From positions 62,001 through 126,000 of the forward strand of contig JAVXUO010001266.1 in NCBI GenBank assembly GCA_033065855.1: a DNA stretch of 64,000 nucleotides, given 5' to 3'. Each line of letters begins with the position of its first letter. Positions within the stretch are counted from its first letter, which is position 1. The position numbers were made by a program, and so were the translations under genes. The notes beneath the pieces are model-generated. The model ran no database searches. It saw nothing but the letters and a program-made list of their open reading frames with translations, and was not told where the DNA came from. The stretch is from Escallonia rubra (taxonomy: Eukaryota; Streptophyta; Magnoliopsida; Escalloniales; Escalloniaceae). This document shows positions 33,148 to 46,400 of this stretch, piece by piece.

Positions 33148-33680
33148 TTTTTTTTTTTGTTGGTAAAAAGGAACTTGCATTAAAATAAACCAGCTTACAA
33201 AATATCAGTATTCCTCACTTCCTCCAAATTAAGCAAAAGATTGGATGAAGGAGGAACAAAGTCAAAATGATTACAAACAAAAGCATTAGCAGCTAAATTG
33301 TGAGCCGCTCTGTTTGCCAATCTTGGAATTGAGACTGCATCCCAGCTTGCAAGACTCTTTAGCAATTCCTTCGAGTCTTCAATATATGAGCGGATGTTCC
33401 ACATCGGTGTGGATTCAAGGTTTGTGAGCATTTTGATTATCACTTCCGCATCACCTTCAAATATGACGAATTTCTTCTGATGCGCTACAGCAGTAGAGAT
33501 GGCAAGGAGAGCAGCTTTGGCCTCAGCTATCTCCGGGGATTCAGTTTCAAAAACAGCAGTGCATCCGAATTCGATTATGACCTTAGAGTTTCGGCATAAA
33601 GATGCTAAGCAAGCTTTGGATCCCCTGTGGTTAAGCGTTGAATAATTAATGACCTCATCACTTTTTTGGGGTCTCAAGTG
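33148..33680 (-). mobile_element. 5'-truncated LINE fragment (RNase H end)
   Basis: On the minus strand this is the 3' end of a non-LTR element: an RNase H-like frame, a short UTR with TTTTTACCAAC and an A11 tail (plus-strand T run 33148-33158). The 5' boundary near 33680 is set by loss of similarity. No target duplication was found. It differs from the LINE at 42231-51176, whose ORF2 ends in a zinc-binding RT domain without RNase H. Confidence 0.7.
33195..33677 (-). pseudogene. RNase H-like domain of a plant LINE (RVT_3 type), truncated
   Basis: A 160-aa open frame ending at 33195. The order SPEIAEAKAALLAI, FVIFEGDAEVIIKML and LANRAAHNLAANAF corresponds to the conserved acidic and HN positions of the RNase H fold appended to plant LINE reverse transcriptases. 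The first beta strand with the leading Asp (usually in an NVDGS-like motif) is absent, so the catalytic set is incomplete. It lies 312 bp beyond the SHN1-like stop codon, same strand. Transposon remnant, not a host gene. Confidence 0.7.
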
Positions 33681-33936
33681 TTGGAAGAAATCTTAATAAT
33701 AAACCTCAACGAGTGGATTGTAATTGTTATATCTTGTATGTTTGAGTGTAATAATCTCAAATCTCATGTAGCTCGGGCGTAATTAACCTTACAAATACAC
33801 CCACCCTTGTCTTCACAATGACCAACAAATCAACGACCCCCTCTCTTGCACACAAGGGTACCCAACTCAACACCCAAATTAGTGTGTGCCTCTTTACTAG
33901 ATATAGGCATCATATGATGATACCTATTGAACCAAA

Positions 33937-33969
<33 letters not shown>

Positions 33970-33989
33970 ACAAAAATAAAGGCTACACA

Positions 33990-35008
33990 CTACCCATCTT
34001 GAAATCCAAATGCAGGGTTGGGGTCATTCATGTTGAGAAGTTCTTCTATCATTTGAAGTGCAGCTCTCTCTTCTTCATCCATCTGACCTCCCAAATCTTG
34101 CCCTACCGACGCCGCAGCCGCCTTATCGGAATCCCCTTGTGAAGCACCGGCATTCATGTTCTCAAGCTCAACCCTCATCACCCAGTTCGAGGCCGAGCAC
34201 TGCCCGGCGCGCTTTTGCCACACTCCTATATGGGAATTCTCGGTGTCGAGCCTCAGACAAGTGAGAGATGGTGATGGTGCCTTGCTGCATTTTCGGAACT
34301 TGGCCCGTAGGGTTTCTGATAAGGTTTTTGGTGATGAAGGTGGCTGATTTTGGTTGTTAGTCTTCGGGTCTCCATCTGAATTTTGATCTACCGGGAAGTT
34401 GGTTTTTGCATTTCGACCACTCATTAGAACAGCTGCTTGATCATAGGCTCTAGCTGCCTCTTCTGCAGTATCAAATGTGCCTAGCCACACCCTTCTCTTC
34501 CTGTATAAGAAGGTAACAAAGTTTCTCATTAAACTACTTTTCTTAGCTAGAACACAGAAGATTCTGCCTTTGAGGCCTTCCTTGAGACTGTAACATCACT
34601 GATATTCTACTTATGACTGCACTGAAACATGTCGTGCATCAACATTGCATCCGCACATCTCACTGAGAGGTACACAAGCATAGTATTGCACAAACAAAAA
34701 TCTTGTAATTGCCAATAGTGTACACTGGCTCGATTCACATGCATATGGTACATATTTTGATGCTGCATCCTTTCTTTGGAAAAAAAAAATAAAAATTCCT
34801 AAATCCTATAGGTATCGCCTTATTTCAAGTATACTGTGTGTGTGTGGGTCAAATGGTGAATACCATATGAAGTATGAGGAATTTATCTAGCTATATGTTA
34901 GAATATGGCTAAAGTAGGTTAATCTTACAGTAAAGGGTGGCGAATTTCTGAAACCCACGAACCCCAGTGTCGCTGCCTTACACCTCTGAACTTCTTTGAT
35001 TGCACCAT
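33990..35008 (-). CDS. SHN1: AP2/ERF transcription factor of the WIN1/SHINE clade
   Basis: SHINE factors activate cutin and wax genes and shape epidermal surfaces. Two exons: 34929-35008 and 33990-34500, with a 428-bp GT-AG intron; 591 nt encode 196 aa (SHN1 is about 199). The intron splits the AP2 domain after [27 protein letters not shown], the clade's characteristic position. Exon 2 continues [20 protein letters not shown] with ..[16 protein letters not shown]. The DNA-contacting YRG/WAAEIR-type elements appear in the SHN form ([19 protein letters not shown]). The middle motif around [20 protein letters not shown] and ..[11 protein letters not shown] and the C-terminal [18 protein letters not shown] are present. 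Start chosen by clade conservation; the 5' leader holds a CT tract. A hAT-like element sits 135 bp upstream of the ATG. Confidence 0.95.
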
Positions 35009-35016
35009 CTTTTGTA

Positions 35017-35046
35017 GAGAGAGAGAGAGAGAGAGAGAGGGAGAGG
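35017..35046 (-). promoter_or_regulatory. CT-rich leader tract of the SHN1-like gene
   Basis: A (CT)n/(CCCTCTC) pyrimidine tract on the coding strand, starting 9 bp before the ATG. Such tracts are common in plant 5' UTRs and can act as GAGA-type elements. No specific role shown. Confidence 0.5.
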
Positions 35047-35123
35047 GTATTGCAGAGAGTAAAGTACAAAATGATCAGAGAAGAGAACGTTAGAAATGAG
35101 ACTTTCAGAGCAGACTCCAAAAG

Positions 35124-35131
35124 CTTATAAG
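35124..35131 (-). promoter_or_regulatory. Putative TATA box of the SHN1-like gene
   Basis: CTTATAAG, read on the coding strand as TATAAG, about 116-121 bp upstream of the ATG. This would place transcription start near 35095. It is the best TATA candidate before the inserted element at 35143. Confidence 0.5.
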
Positions 35132-35142
35132 AAGCTCACATA

Positions 35143-35727
35143 CATAGGCGGAACTACATGGGAACATGGGAACTGGGGGGGGGGGGGCGTGCACCCCCTG
35201 ACTTTTGAAAAATAAAATAAAATTGGGAAAAGTTTAATTTCAGTTATTATATAGAGTTTTAAAAAAATATGTTTGGTGATTATATTGCAAGTATGCCCTG
35301 ATTATATTGAGTATGCCTTGTTTGGTTGTTGGAAGAGTATGCCTTAATTCTTAATTGAAGTTGGAACACCTTAATTATTTGGTTAATTTGCTTTACTAAT
35401 TCTTAATCGGCTAATTCCTTTTCTAATTCATAATTTGGTGCATAGATAGTTTATAATTGTGTTGGAATGTGACGTCAAGTGCTACCAATCTTCGGAGTAG
35501 TAATTTAGTAATTTCGTTTGTAAACACTTGAATATCTAATTTGTATTCGTTTTTTTTTTTTTTTGTACTTGTAAAGAGTCTTTAATGGCTCTCGTGAAAC
35601 TTAATAATACATTTTGTATGATTTTTAATGCACTATGTTTTTGTTTATTATTTTACTGATAAATATTTTTGGTGAATTCGATATATTTTTTGCACCTCCT
35701 GAAAAAAAAAATTCTGGTTCCGCCCCT
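35143..35727. mobile_element. hAT-like non-autonomous element in the SHN1-like promoter
   Basis: A 585-bp element with ends CATAGGCGGAACTACATGG and CTGGTTCCGCCCCT (inverse AGGGGCGGAACCAG). It is flanked by CTCACATA (35135-35142) and CTCACAGA (35728-35735), an 8-bp duplication with one change, as for hAT elements. The interior is AT-rich next to a G13 run. Noncoding. Confidence 0.65.
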
Positions 35728-35735
35728 CTCACAGA

Positions 35736-38700
35736 GCATGTTATGTCGGTCAACTAAGCTTGTACTGCAACAATAAAAAGGAGCATAAATCATACCAGAA
35801 CCTCCACATTGGCCATGGTAAATTTGCAGCATTTCATTTGCATCTAAGTTGAGAAAGGCCATCCCATTTTGTGTCTCCAAACACTATGGTAATTTGTAGT
35901 TGGGCTCCCAAGTGTTAAAAGTCCTTTCGAGTGCTCCGTCAATTAAGGCACTCTAACCCTGGTTTTGGCATAACCTAATCACGAACGCTTCCTAATTTGC
36001 ATATTGGCAGTGTTGGCTATGCAGCAGAAAGAGTTTGATTTGAAAACATTTTGAGATTGAGAATGTCGATTTTTGCACCATGTTATGATTTTTCAGACTA
36101 TTTTATACTTTTTCACACCTTCATTCGTTGCGAAAACAAATATGTTGTGTCAGTAATGCACTTTTGCGAGAAAATGAGGGTGTGCAAATAGTCGCCCCCT
36201 TTTGAGATTTTCTTCTTTCACTTGTGTGCTCCCTCGTTCAATCCTCGAATGTGACGTAAAATTTTGTTACAAAGTGTAAAATGTGAATACGTACTTAAAG
36301 AATCATACATCCGTCAAGCCAATCCCGCCAATATATACCCACATAAACATGCGCATGTATCTTTGTTGCGCTACGAAAATAGAGCTACCTTTTGTGCGCA
36401 CACGCGTTAGAATTCTCATAGTCTAGTCGCCTTTAGCGCATAATTAACGTAAAATTGTCCTTTTAATGAGTTAGCTTAGCCAGAATTGTATGTTGATGTG
36501 ATCCCCGGATTTGGTATTCTCCTTTTTTTTGGCTTATGGTAAAAGTAGTAGTTGAAATGTTTAGGAAGGGCCAAAAGGGAGTCTTCGAGTGTGAATTTAT
36601 GAAGTAGCTAGGATTAAATGAGCCTTATGAGGGTGATTGATAGGTCAATTGATGCCATCAGCTCCAGAGGGCAGGGACCTCAAAAAACGACTTCATTCAG
36701 ATGAATCGCAACCCATGTGGTCTCATAACTCCAGTGCTTATGAGTTTATGCTTTTGGGTCATTCAATTTCTCACTTTCAATTCGATGAAAGCAGCCTTGA
36801 AGAAGGCAACACCTGGACATGCTTGGCATGGTCTTGTGAGAACATGAAATTTTACATCAGAAAAGTCAGGCCATGCAACTCCACGTGTATGTACCGTGGG
36901 TCTTGATTTCCGCGTACACCCTTTCTATTAAAAGGTTATATAGTACATCTATCAGAGCCGGTGAAGCGACCCAAAAACTCGCTGTCACTTCTTTAACTTA
37001 GTTCCCATGTTTAACGGTGAGCGTTTATCAGAATGATAGCAGAGTGTAAATATACACAAAATCTTAGGCGAATTGTGATAACTTGTCTTACCCGAGCAAC
37101 CCCAAATATTGCCAGACTCGCTTGTGTTTGGCGGGTTATTCGGAGCGGGTCACGGCTTAGTCTTGAGTATATAAGTCGTCTTATGTTACGTACTTTTTTT
37201 AGAATTAAGAGATATCGGTTGTTTTGAGAGGCAGAAATTTGTAATCTTCATTAACATACATAGTGAAATCGCTGTTATCGCCGTGGATTAATCTTTTGTC
37301 GAACCACGCAAGTCTTATGTCAAGTGTGCCTTTATTTTCTGTTGTTGCTTCGATTCTTTTCTTTGTTGCTTGATACTAAATCTAGTTTATTTTTTTTACA
37401 GTTCTGACGTTAATTTTGTTACTCCCATCCATTCCATGGAAAGGCTTCCCCTCCAAGGCCTCTTCCTCTGTGAAAAAAAAAAAAGAGGTAAAGATTCTGC
37501 CAACAATTTTCATAATTGAACCAATTAAGTCCATGGAATAAGGGAGTACATGTGAGAGGTTTGCATGACCCAAGATAAACAAAAGTTGGTTGTATCAAAC
37601 ATGTGATTGTGGTCGACCAAATAATAATGTAAATGTACGACGCAGACGTGGTCCATATCAATGAGAAGCACCGTGTGTGTAATGTTTCATTTGCTGTGGA
37701 CCTCGTCACAACGCCTTTTGACGGTCCCTTTCTCGACAGCTCTTGTAGTTAAGAGAAAGATGAGCCATCCAATGATAAGATTCCACAAAAATGTACGTAA
37801 TTATACAAGAAGATTTTTTCGAAAACGTATAGTCGCTTTCTTTTGTGTTTTACCTTTTTTCCTTATTCAAAATTGAGTTTGCTGATAGATTGTAAGTAAA
37901 TAATTCACCAAGGATACAACAAAATTTAGGTGAGAATTCACAAATTGCATTTTTGAGAATGAATTCCTCTGGGGTTTTCTTTGAAGCTATGAAATCTTGG
38001 CCACGAACATTTCAGAGAAAGAAAGAGTGAGTGAGAGAAGTGCAAGTATTTTGGAAAGACGGGATTACCGTGAGTATTTGGAACTTGAAACTGTGTGCTT
38101 TGAATAAATAAAATGTTGGAAGAAAACATTTATAGCACTTACGTATTCAAAAGATAGCCGTTATAAAATAAACTATCGGTCACAACTTATTAATATCGAC
38201 ATGTGTATCGAAATAAAGATATTTGTCAAATGGTATTCGCGACCAATGCTAAGTGCGCTAAATAACGCACATAAACTAGCAAACCTGCATGCAGGTAGCA
38301 TGAAAACTAACATACTCCAGCCTTATTACCAAGTAAATTATAAAAACAGCTTCTCACTTCAAAACTCATTTCTACACAATGTGAAACTAGGAACTTGCTT
38401 GTTTTCAAACAACCTTCTCCAAACTCCAACCTACTCAAATTGTAGTTCAGTTTTACAATGGATGCATGACTCAGTTTAGAAAGAAAATTAAGGTGAAAAG
38501 TGATTAGCCCGAAGTGCTATTATCAAGTTTTGGATTGTCATTAAGGTGAAATCTTGTGTGTTTAACTGTTTATCAAACACTGCAGTCATACTAAGACACA
38601 CCGTAATCAAGAAAAACATAAAACCATAGTAAGCAAATATGAAATCAAAGCAACATTAGCACAATCATGGCATATATTTAACGTGATTCGACTATGCTTA

Positions 38701-39177
38701 CGTTTACGGAGACACGACACGAGAGACAAATCCAATCACATTGAGATATAAATAAAGTCTTAAAGGGAAGGAACCATTAATGGTAACAATAACCGGTTTC
38801 AAGTTTCAGAAAGAGAGATGCTATTCTTTGATGACAAGTGTTTAATTAACTTTTCGACTCTGAGATGAACTATCTAGCTTCTTCTAATCTCACATAAATA
38901 GTGTTAAGCGTAGAGTGTAATCATCATTTCCAAATGATGTCCTTTCAGGTAGCAGGTGATGAAAAATCTAGTGCTTTGATTTAACGTGGTCCCTTCAACA
39001 AAAAGGTGGAAATGGAGGGTCATGTACCCTAAAACAGGCAAGGCAATCCTAGGTACATGGCCCTTGCCCTGTTCTCTGATGGGACAATTTGTTTTCTGGC
39101 TAACTAACACACGTATTAGGATTGTCTGCTATAATTCATGGTTATAGCGGGCTGCTGTGATTCCAAATGAGAGAGGG

Positions 39178-39178
<1 letters not shown>
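35736..39178. other. Long intergenic stretch without a supportable gene
   Basis: Only short, unrelated open frames (for example 36637-36906 plus and 37419-37709 minus), none with a domain, start context or splice partners. The first few hundred bases may be distal promoter of the SHN1-like gene. I see no RNA gene or delimited transposon here. Confidence 0.45.

Positions 39179-39215
<37 letters not shown>
39179..39215. repeat. (GA)n microsatellite
   Basis: About 18 GA units flanked by G-rich variants. Confidence 0.9.
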
Positions 39216-39217
<2 letters not shown>

Positions 39218-39549
39218 AGGGAGAATCCCCAACACACCTTCTTTTCTGTACTCAGTCAGGCATGAACCTTTATTGCACCTTGATATGACCAAACTTTGGA
39301 CTGGCCACCTTCCGACCAGTTGATGTAGACAAGACGCCGGCCTGGAGACACTGGTGTAACTGAGATTAGGCTAAACACTGGTGTACAAAAAGCGAAGATC
39401 TGAGAAGTAGCTTGCAGATATCGTTATCCCTCAGCCTCCCCCACCCTTGAATTTTTGTTCCTAGTATGAAGTCATTCTGTTTTAGGGTCTTTGCAGTGGG
39501 GTTAATCATATTTCTCAAGAGTATCTAGAGCACCACTTGATGATACAAT

Positions 39550-42208
39550 CAGTGACGGAGCCTGCGGGTGGTGCTCAATGGTCGGTACCCACCAACTTCG
39601 CCATCAATTTTTTCTTTCTTTTATATGGTATATTTAACTCTGGATGATTAAAGTGTTCACCTAAAATTTTTTAAAAATGCTTAAAGGAGATGTCTCTTTT
39701 TAGTCGTTTTACGTGTTAAAAATACTTTAAAATTCTAGAGTTAGTTGAAAAAAAAATTGTCATTTTAGTCATTTATAATGTCAAGTTTACACAAATAAAT
39801 ACAAGAAATCAAAGTCCAAACTCCAAATAAATAAAGTTCGTCAACATTTTATATACTCTCACTATTTTCAAAGCGACAGACACAACGAGCTAGCACATCG
39901 CCTGGGTCCCCTCACAGCCAAAGGTTATGGCACTCGGCGGTTTTTCACGGTGAATATCTCAACACCCAAAGCCAAAGCAAGGTAAAATCCGTGTTTGATT
40001 CTTAAATTTTTTTTTTCCTTGAACCCTTTCTTACTAAAAACTATATATTTTTTTGTTTCAACTTAGAATTATGGAATTAGGAACTTATAACTTTGAATTT
40101 TAGTAGTTGAAAGTTTGGGATTCTTAATTCAGATTCTGAATCTAACAATCTAGAATTCGAAACTTACAATTTGCCTGTTAACCATTAATAGCAATTGCTG
40201 CCCGTGATGGCAATTAGGAATTGGGAATTTTAAATTGAATTTGGCAATTAAGAATTTAGAACTTTCATGGAGAAGTTCGAATATACTGCTTGTCACGCTC
40301 CCGAACCGGTGGCGGACCTTTACATACTATTTCAAAATATTCCTGTTTACAAGAAATACGATATCCAACATATTTTACAAAAATATAACCTCAAAAAAAG
40401 TAATCAGAGCTCTAAAACATATCCGAAATCAAATCACACACCTTAGCCATCAAAGTCTAGTAACCGCAGTGGAAATTTAATAACAAATAACCATTTCCCA
40501 ATCATTTGGGGTTCCCAAAAGCCACTAAATCAAAAGTTATTACAAAGTTTTTATTCCAAAGCCACTAAAAAGAGTTATCAATTAAAGTACACTCCAAGCT
40601 TAGGCATAAAGCTATTAACTCGTCAACGCGGTCTCGACTTAATTACCTGAAATTGGAGGAGAAGGGGGGTGAGTACATAACCCAGCAAAGATCATACACA
40701 CCCATGGAGTACAACGCAGATATCCAATAACGTATAGCTGAATCCAAACGAAAGCATATAAAAATAAAAATGTAAATACGACAGATAATCTTAACACGAC
40801 AAATAATCTCAATTCGGGATATCCAACCCATCAAAGCTCAAATCAAAGTCAAAGTCAAATGAACACATTCGAATAATTGAAGTAATAATCAAATACGATA
40901 CAATCACGTAATACGTAACTGTAAAACACGTTAACCTAAGCACGTGAATGTTCTAAGTTCAAAGTTTGCATACTTGTAGCTATTGCCATATCATGTTATG
41001 GTATCATATTAACCTAAGTACGTGAATCTTCTAAACATTAATCCAATTCAAAGGGATCTAATGGATATCAAAGAATTTAAAAGACAGAGTCACAAAGCAT
41101 AAAAATTTTGAATTTAAAAAAGAAATAACTTAATAATATCAAAAAATACTCGATATTAAACTCAAATAGAAGAGAACGAAATAACGAGCTCAACGGAAAT
41201 TGAACCGCTTGAATCCGTATTTGTATGAACTCGCAATGTGAGAACCAAGATATTATAAGCAAAAAGCTTTACAAACTCAATGCACCATTGAAAACTCAAC
41301 TTGTGGCAAAGCCATTTTGCGATCACACGGCCAACTTCTCATCAAATGAAGCAATAAAGCTGAAACTTACTTTAAGAAATTGATTAGCAATGATTAGTCA
41401 ATTGGCTTTTAAATATGGGCAACAGTATCCAGGTTACAGAGAAGGAAAGGAAAACTGCAGAGTGACGGCCCCCTGTATAAAGGCAAGCCAGAGTACCAGC
41501 GGTGCGAAACGAAAAATGGGCACAGTGAGCGAGGCATACAAAATTTTAAAACTGTGTACGAATTCGATAATAAGTACGATATCGAAACAAATAACGATAA
41601 TTTTCGCGAAAGATAAATTTTATGGTTGACTCAATACTAAAGTAATAAAATTAGTCGATTGCATAACGATAACGACACGGATCTGTACATGAAATCCTTA
41701 CTTCAATCACGCAATATGATTTGCAAAGTTGCGTAAGCTTTTGAAAATTTGATACCTAAATAATTAAATCAACCACTAATATGAAAATCTTCAAATTGCA
41801 ATCTATATTGATTCAAATCCTCCTTTTAATCGAAGTGAATTTAGAATTACTTACCAACTGTGAGTAGAAATTGTAATCCTCAAAAACCCTATTTTTTTTT
41901 CTTCTTCTATCTCTTTGAAGACCAAACTCAATTTATCGATAAAAAAATAATTGACTAGTCTTTATATTTATAAACTAGTTAAATAACTCAAAAGACTCTA
42001 AAGATATATTACTTATTCAAAAGTATTCCAAAATATTATTAAAACTATAAAAGTAGCCCAAAAAATAAAATAATTAGCTATATAATATTTGGGGTCTTAC
42101 ACTGCTCAACCTGATTAACCTAGGAAATTATTCTTCAGCAAAAGAAAGGAAATCTTAAGGGTCAATTTCAAGTCCCCACCTCGCTCAACATTTATGACTC
42201 TGCCACTA
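39550..42208. mobile_element. hAT-like element split by a solo LTR
   Basis: The left end CAGTGACGGAGCC (39550) and right end GACTCTGCCACTA (42208) are inverted relatives of each other. They fit the CAGTGGCGGAGCC-type ends of a plant hAT-like family. Removing the LTR (40291-42101) leaves about 0.85 kb of noncoding AT-rich sequence. The 8-bp flanks GATACAAT and ATTGCAAT agree at 5 of 8 positions, so the duplication is only suggestive. Confidence 0.5.
40291..42101. mobile_element. Solo LTR, 1.8 kb, CTGCT duplication
   Basis: Begins TGTCACGCTCCCGAACCGG and ends TTGGGGTCTTACA. CTGCT flanks both sides (40286-40290 and 42102-42106). There is no PBS, coding domain or second LTR. The TGTMACRCYCC-type end resembles plant Gypsy LTRs, but the lineage is not proven. 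It lies inside the hAT-like element, so it is the younger of the two. Orientation not determined. Confidence 0.85.
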
Positions 42209-42393
42209 ATTGCAATTTTTATCCCTCAAATTTTTTTTTTGTGGTAAAAGTCCTTGTATTCATTTCACCAAAGAAGTACACCCTATTCACTTTACAAACA
42301 AAACTATGTAATGTCTTCTATATACAGCTAAACAACTCTGTAGGTACCCCTCAATTAACTAAATCCAACTTATTAAACATTAAGCTAAGATGC

Positions 42394-43424
42394 TCATGTG
42401 AAAAGTCTTTCAGGCAGTCCCCATTCTTCACCAATTCTCTTATTCTTTGTTGTAGGTTGTATCTTATTCCAGCTGCACACTCTCCATTTTATCCATTGTT
42501 GAATCACCTGCCAACAACTTTCATGGCTTGCTTGCATCTTCTCAAAGACCCTTGCATTTCTTTCTTGCCAAATTCCATATATAACTGTTGTGATGGAAAG
42601 TTTAATCAACTTTGTTTTAAAGCTTTTTCCTCCCAAATGGTGTGTTGCATACTCCATGAACTGGTCCCAGGTTGTGATGGGTACTTTCACCCCTAGTTTG
42701 GTGAAGATTGTCTTCCATATATCTTGAGCATAAGGGCATTGAATAAAGAGATGACTTCTGTTTTCCTGCTGGGAATTGCACAATTCACACTTATCATCCT
42801 GTATCATGTTCCACTTTTTCAATTTCTCCTTTGTTCTTAGCCCATTCTTGCAGACCATCCACATCATCACTGAGCATCTTGGTATGTTTCCAAGAAACCA
42901 AACAAGTTTCCACCAGTTCACAATGTTTGCCTTAGTTCTGAAGTGCTTTAAAGCTGAGTTAATGGTGAATTGTCCACTGGGGTGGAGATCCCAAGACAAT
43001 TTCTCTCTGCATTCAGGTCTTGGAGCTGGCATAGAGGTGATGATTAGGTTTACTTCTCTTAAAGAAGGAGATCTAACAGCTAGCAAACCCCATGTTTGAT
43101 CTAGTATTATGTCTGCAACTTTTGATTCTACACCAAGGCCAGAGTCATAGGCCATTCTCATCCCATATTTACTTATTAGAATACCACAGGGCAACCACTT
43201 ATCCTTCCATAGCCACACATCCTTTCCATCTCCTATTTTGTAAGTGCAGAGTTGTTGAAATCTTGCCCTTAGTTTTAATAGTTTGCACCAAGTCCAAGAG
43301 AGTGTGGCTGGTGCTCTGAATGTCCATATGTGTCTTTCTTTGATAATGTAGCTATGGCACCATCTCACCCACAAGGAGTCTTTTTTGTGAGCCAAGTCCC
43401 AGAGGTGCTTGCATATGGCTGCTT
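42394..43424 (-). pseudogene. LINE ORF2, C-terminal part (zinc-binding RT tail)
   Basis: Continues ORF2 after the LTR insertion. Across the repaired junction the frame proceeds from ..RIDEWNQA to CKHLWDLAHKKDSLWVRWCH, then to a WW..W..PRCSVMMWMVCKNGL region and a zf-RVT cluster (CELC, HLFIQCPYAQDIW). It ends with TGA/TAA-type termination at 42394. Its open length of 333 aa survives because mutations fell elsewhere. Transposon-derived. Confidence 0.88.
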
Positions 43425-46400
43425 TGTAACGCCCCCGGAAATCCGGAGCTCCGCCGCCTCGAACTCCCGGGTCGTTAACCTATCAGATCACATCAAACTT
43501 GTCAGATTTGTTCACTAACACATACTTCAAATCATCTAATTCCGCATCAACTCAGATTTCTCAAAATACTAGATCACAATTTCTTAGCTTAAACTATTAC
43601 AGCTTAGGTTGTTCGCAATTCAAATTCTCTAAGATCAAATAATAGTACCGACCCACGCAGGGGTCTTACTATACCGTAGTGATGGGCTCATCAGAATCTC
43701 ACTCAGACTCTAACCTATTCCCGAACCTGCTACAGCTTATCACCACCTGCAGAAGGGAGCCAAACGGAGGGTGAGCTTTTGAGAGCTCAGTAAGGTCGCA
43801 CAAGGACTAACAACAGGATTACAAGTGATTCCGAAGAATCTAACCGATGAAACTTTCCAGAATACTTCGGATGGTAAAAAAAACTCAATGATTTCCAAAA
43901 GGCTCAAAAACTCATCAGAAATAGATACCAAAATAAACCAGAACAAACACGACGGATTCCAAATCAATCAATAACAGATCATTTTCAGAAAATAATGAAG
44001 ATTTTCCAAAGGATTTCAACAGAAGCACAAATCATTTCAGATAATACTTTCTAGAGCAGAGAAAATAAAAAATCAACGTTGATCCTGGGCAATAGCAATG
44101 CCATTCCGACAAGCTAACAGAATGTACACATGCATGATGTACCAGAATAATTACTAGTCCACTTGGGTACTAGCCTGCATTCCATGCGGGATTCAGACCA
44201 GCCTTATAACGCCCGCCTCAGAACATAACAGAAAACCCAGGTCAACACAGAAAAATCAACAATATCAATGAGCATTAACATAAGCTCAATCACCGAAATC
44301 AATTCAGATTCCAATAACAATAATCATACTGACATAAATCAGCATTCAGAATTTTCAGAAGAAATCAGAATTTTCACCAGAATCAGATCAGATTTCAATA
44401 ACCATAACATATCAAAATAAGTCATCATTCAGAATTTCTAGAAGAAAATCACAATAAGTAGCAAAACGATTATCGGATTTAGGCATAACAATTCGGAAGA
44501 ATGGGATACAAAGAATTATCAGATTTACTCAGCATGAAATACATGCGAGCATCACAAGATTTCCAAATAATCGATTCAGGTTCAATATTGGGGTTTTTGG
44601 GCAATAACATACTGATATCAATGCATACTTCAGAGTTCGACATTAATCGTAAGTAATTCAAAGGAGTACTTACAAATACGAGTTATCAAATAAGGGTTTG
44701 GACAAAAGTTCTTACCCAGGGTTCAGATAGAATCCCTTACCTGGATCTGCAGCTAAACTATCTAACCGAAGTCTTTCACGTTAACCTAAACGGAATAATC
44801 GAACCATTAGAACACAGACTATAGCAAAATATTATAACTTAATACAGACTCAAGAATACTCCCAAAATGAACCTCCCCTCACCGGGTATGTAAAATTACC
44901 GAAACGCCCCTAGCGTGTAAAATTACCAAAATGCCCCTCTCAGACTTAAATTACCAAAATGGTCTTCCCATAAGTAGAATCACTGAAATAAGCTTCCCAT
45001 ATGTAAACTTATGCAAAAATACCTTTCTTAGGTCAAATTACCAAAATACCCCTTCGGGGTGGCAAATTACCAAAATGCCCCTGAGGGTTTCCGGCACCGG
45101 AAAAATCTCAAAATATCTTAAAATGTTATTTTAAGCATCCTTATATCATTTCTGGCCTAGAAAGTATCTTAGATAATTTTCATCCGAAAATCCCGAACCG
45201 GTGTCCGGATCGAGCGCTAAAAAGCCAGTTTCGCGAAAAATACCTATCGGCCTCAGAATGGCCTGAAATTTTATAATATGAAACATATCAGTAGAATAAG
45301 GTATACATAAAATTTTCAGATTAAAAATGTTTGGTTTGCTATGCTAAATAATTTGATAATTGTCTTTAATCGATACCCCAATTTAGTACCCTTCACGGAT
45401 CCCAAAAATTCCCAAACAATTCCAGAATGTACGTCTCGTAAAAGTATCTGGGGTTACTGTTTTATACATTGTCTAATTTTTCTCCTAACTATTTATGAAA
45501 ATTCGTGGAAAAACTGCCTAAAGTAATTTTGATCTTTAGCGACAATAACGATTACTATTCAAATTAATACACACACCAGTTCACCCAAACTGCACATAGC
45601 TGTCTTCTTCCTTCAGCCCAGATTTTCATCCCACAAACACTTCATGAACACCAATTGATTCACTTCCAATCCGTTCTAAATTATTATGAATGCATTAGAT
45701 TACCTTAATTACACTCTAACACACCCATAAACACACAATTTAACCCACAATCCTACACCGACCACCATAGCCGAACCATAAACACACACAAGAACACCCC
45801 CCCTGCACACACACTCACACACAGTCACAGTAAACACGATAAAACACACACAAAATCCCGAATTACTCCACAACACACCCACCAACACTTGTTTATACAC
45901 ACTGCTGCACCTTTGATCCATTTTTTGACATAAATACCACACATAAACTCACGCAGACACACTGTCTTCCCCCCAACAAGTCACTAAAATTCATCCCCTC
46001 CCCTCATACTCACTTATTAACATATAATCTTGCGAATCATGCTCATAAAATAGCAGAACATACACACTTAACTCCCTGACTGTTTAGCCGTGTTCATGGC
46101 CACGCCATCCACCGTGCAAAGCTCAAACTCTCTCCCAAAAATTAAGATTGCAGACTAGGGAAAAGGGGAAAATTACCTTCAACTTCTTCTTCACTCTCTC
46201 TCTTCGAATTATTCGGCTGAGATTTCCCCCATCCACGAAGGTTCCCCTGTTTTTTTTCTCTTCTCTGTTTCTGGTTTCATTCTCTGTTTTGTTTCTTGCT
46301 TTAATTTCCCGAATTTCTTTTCTATTTCTTTTGTTTGAATTTTATCCAATACTTTTGTTTAACATAAAATTCCCTGAGTCATCAGATCACATAGCAGGAG

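Noticed and set aside
36637..36906. 89-aa plus-strand frame
   Set aside because: No recognised similarity, no splice partners, weak context.
42241..43099. Plus-strand open frames over the LINE tail
   Set aside because: Antisense shadows of LINE ORF2.
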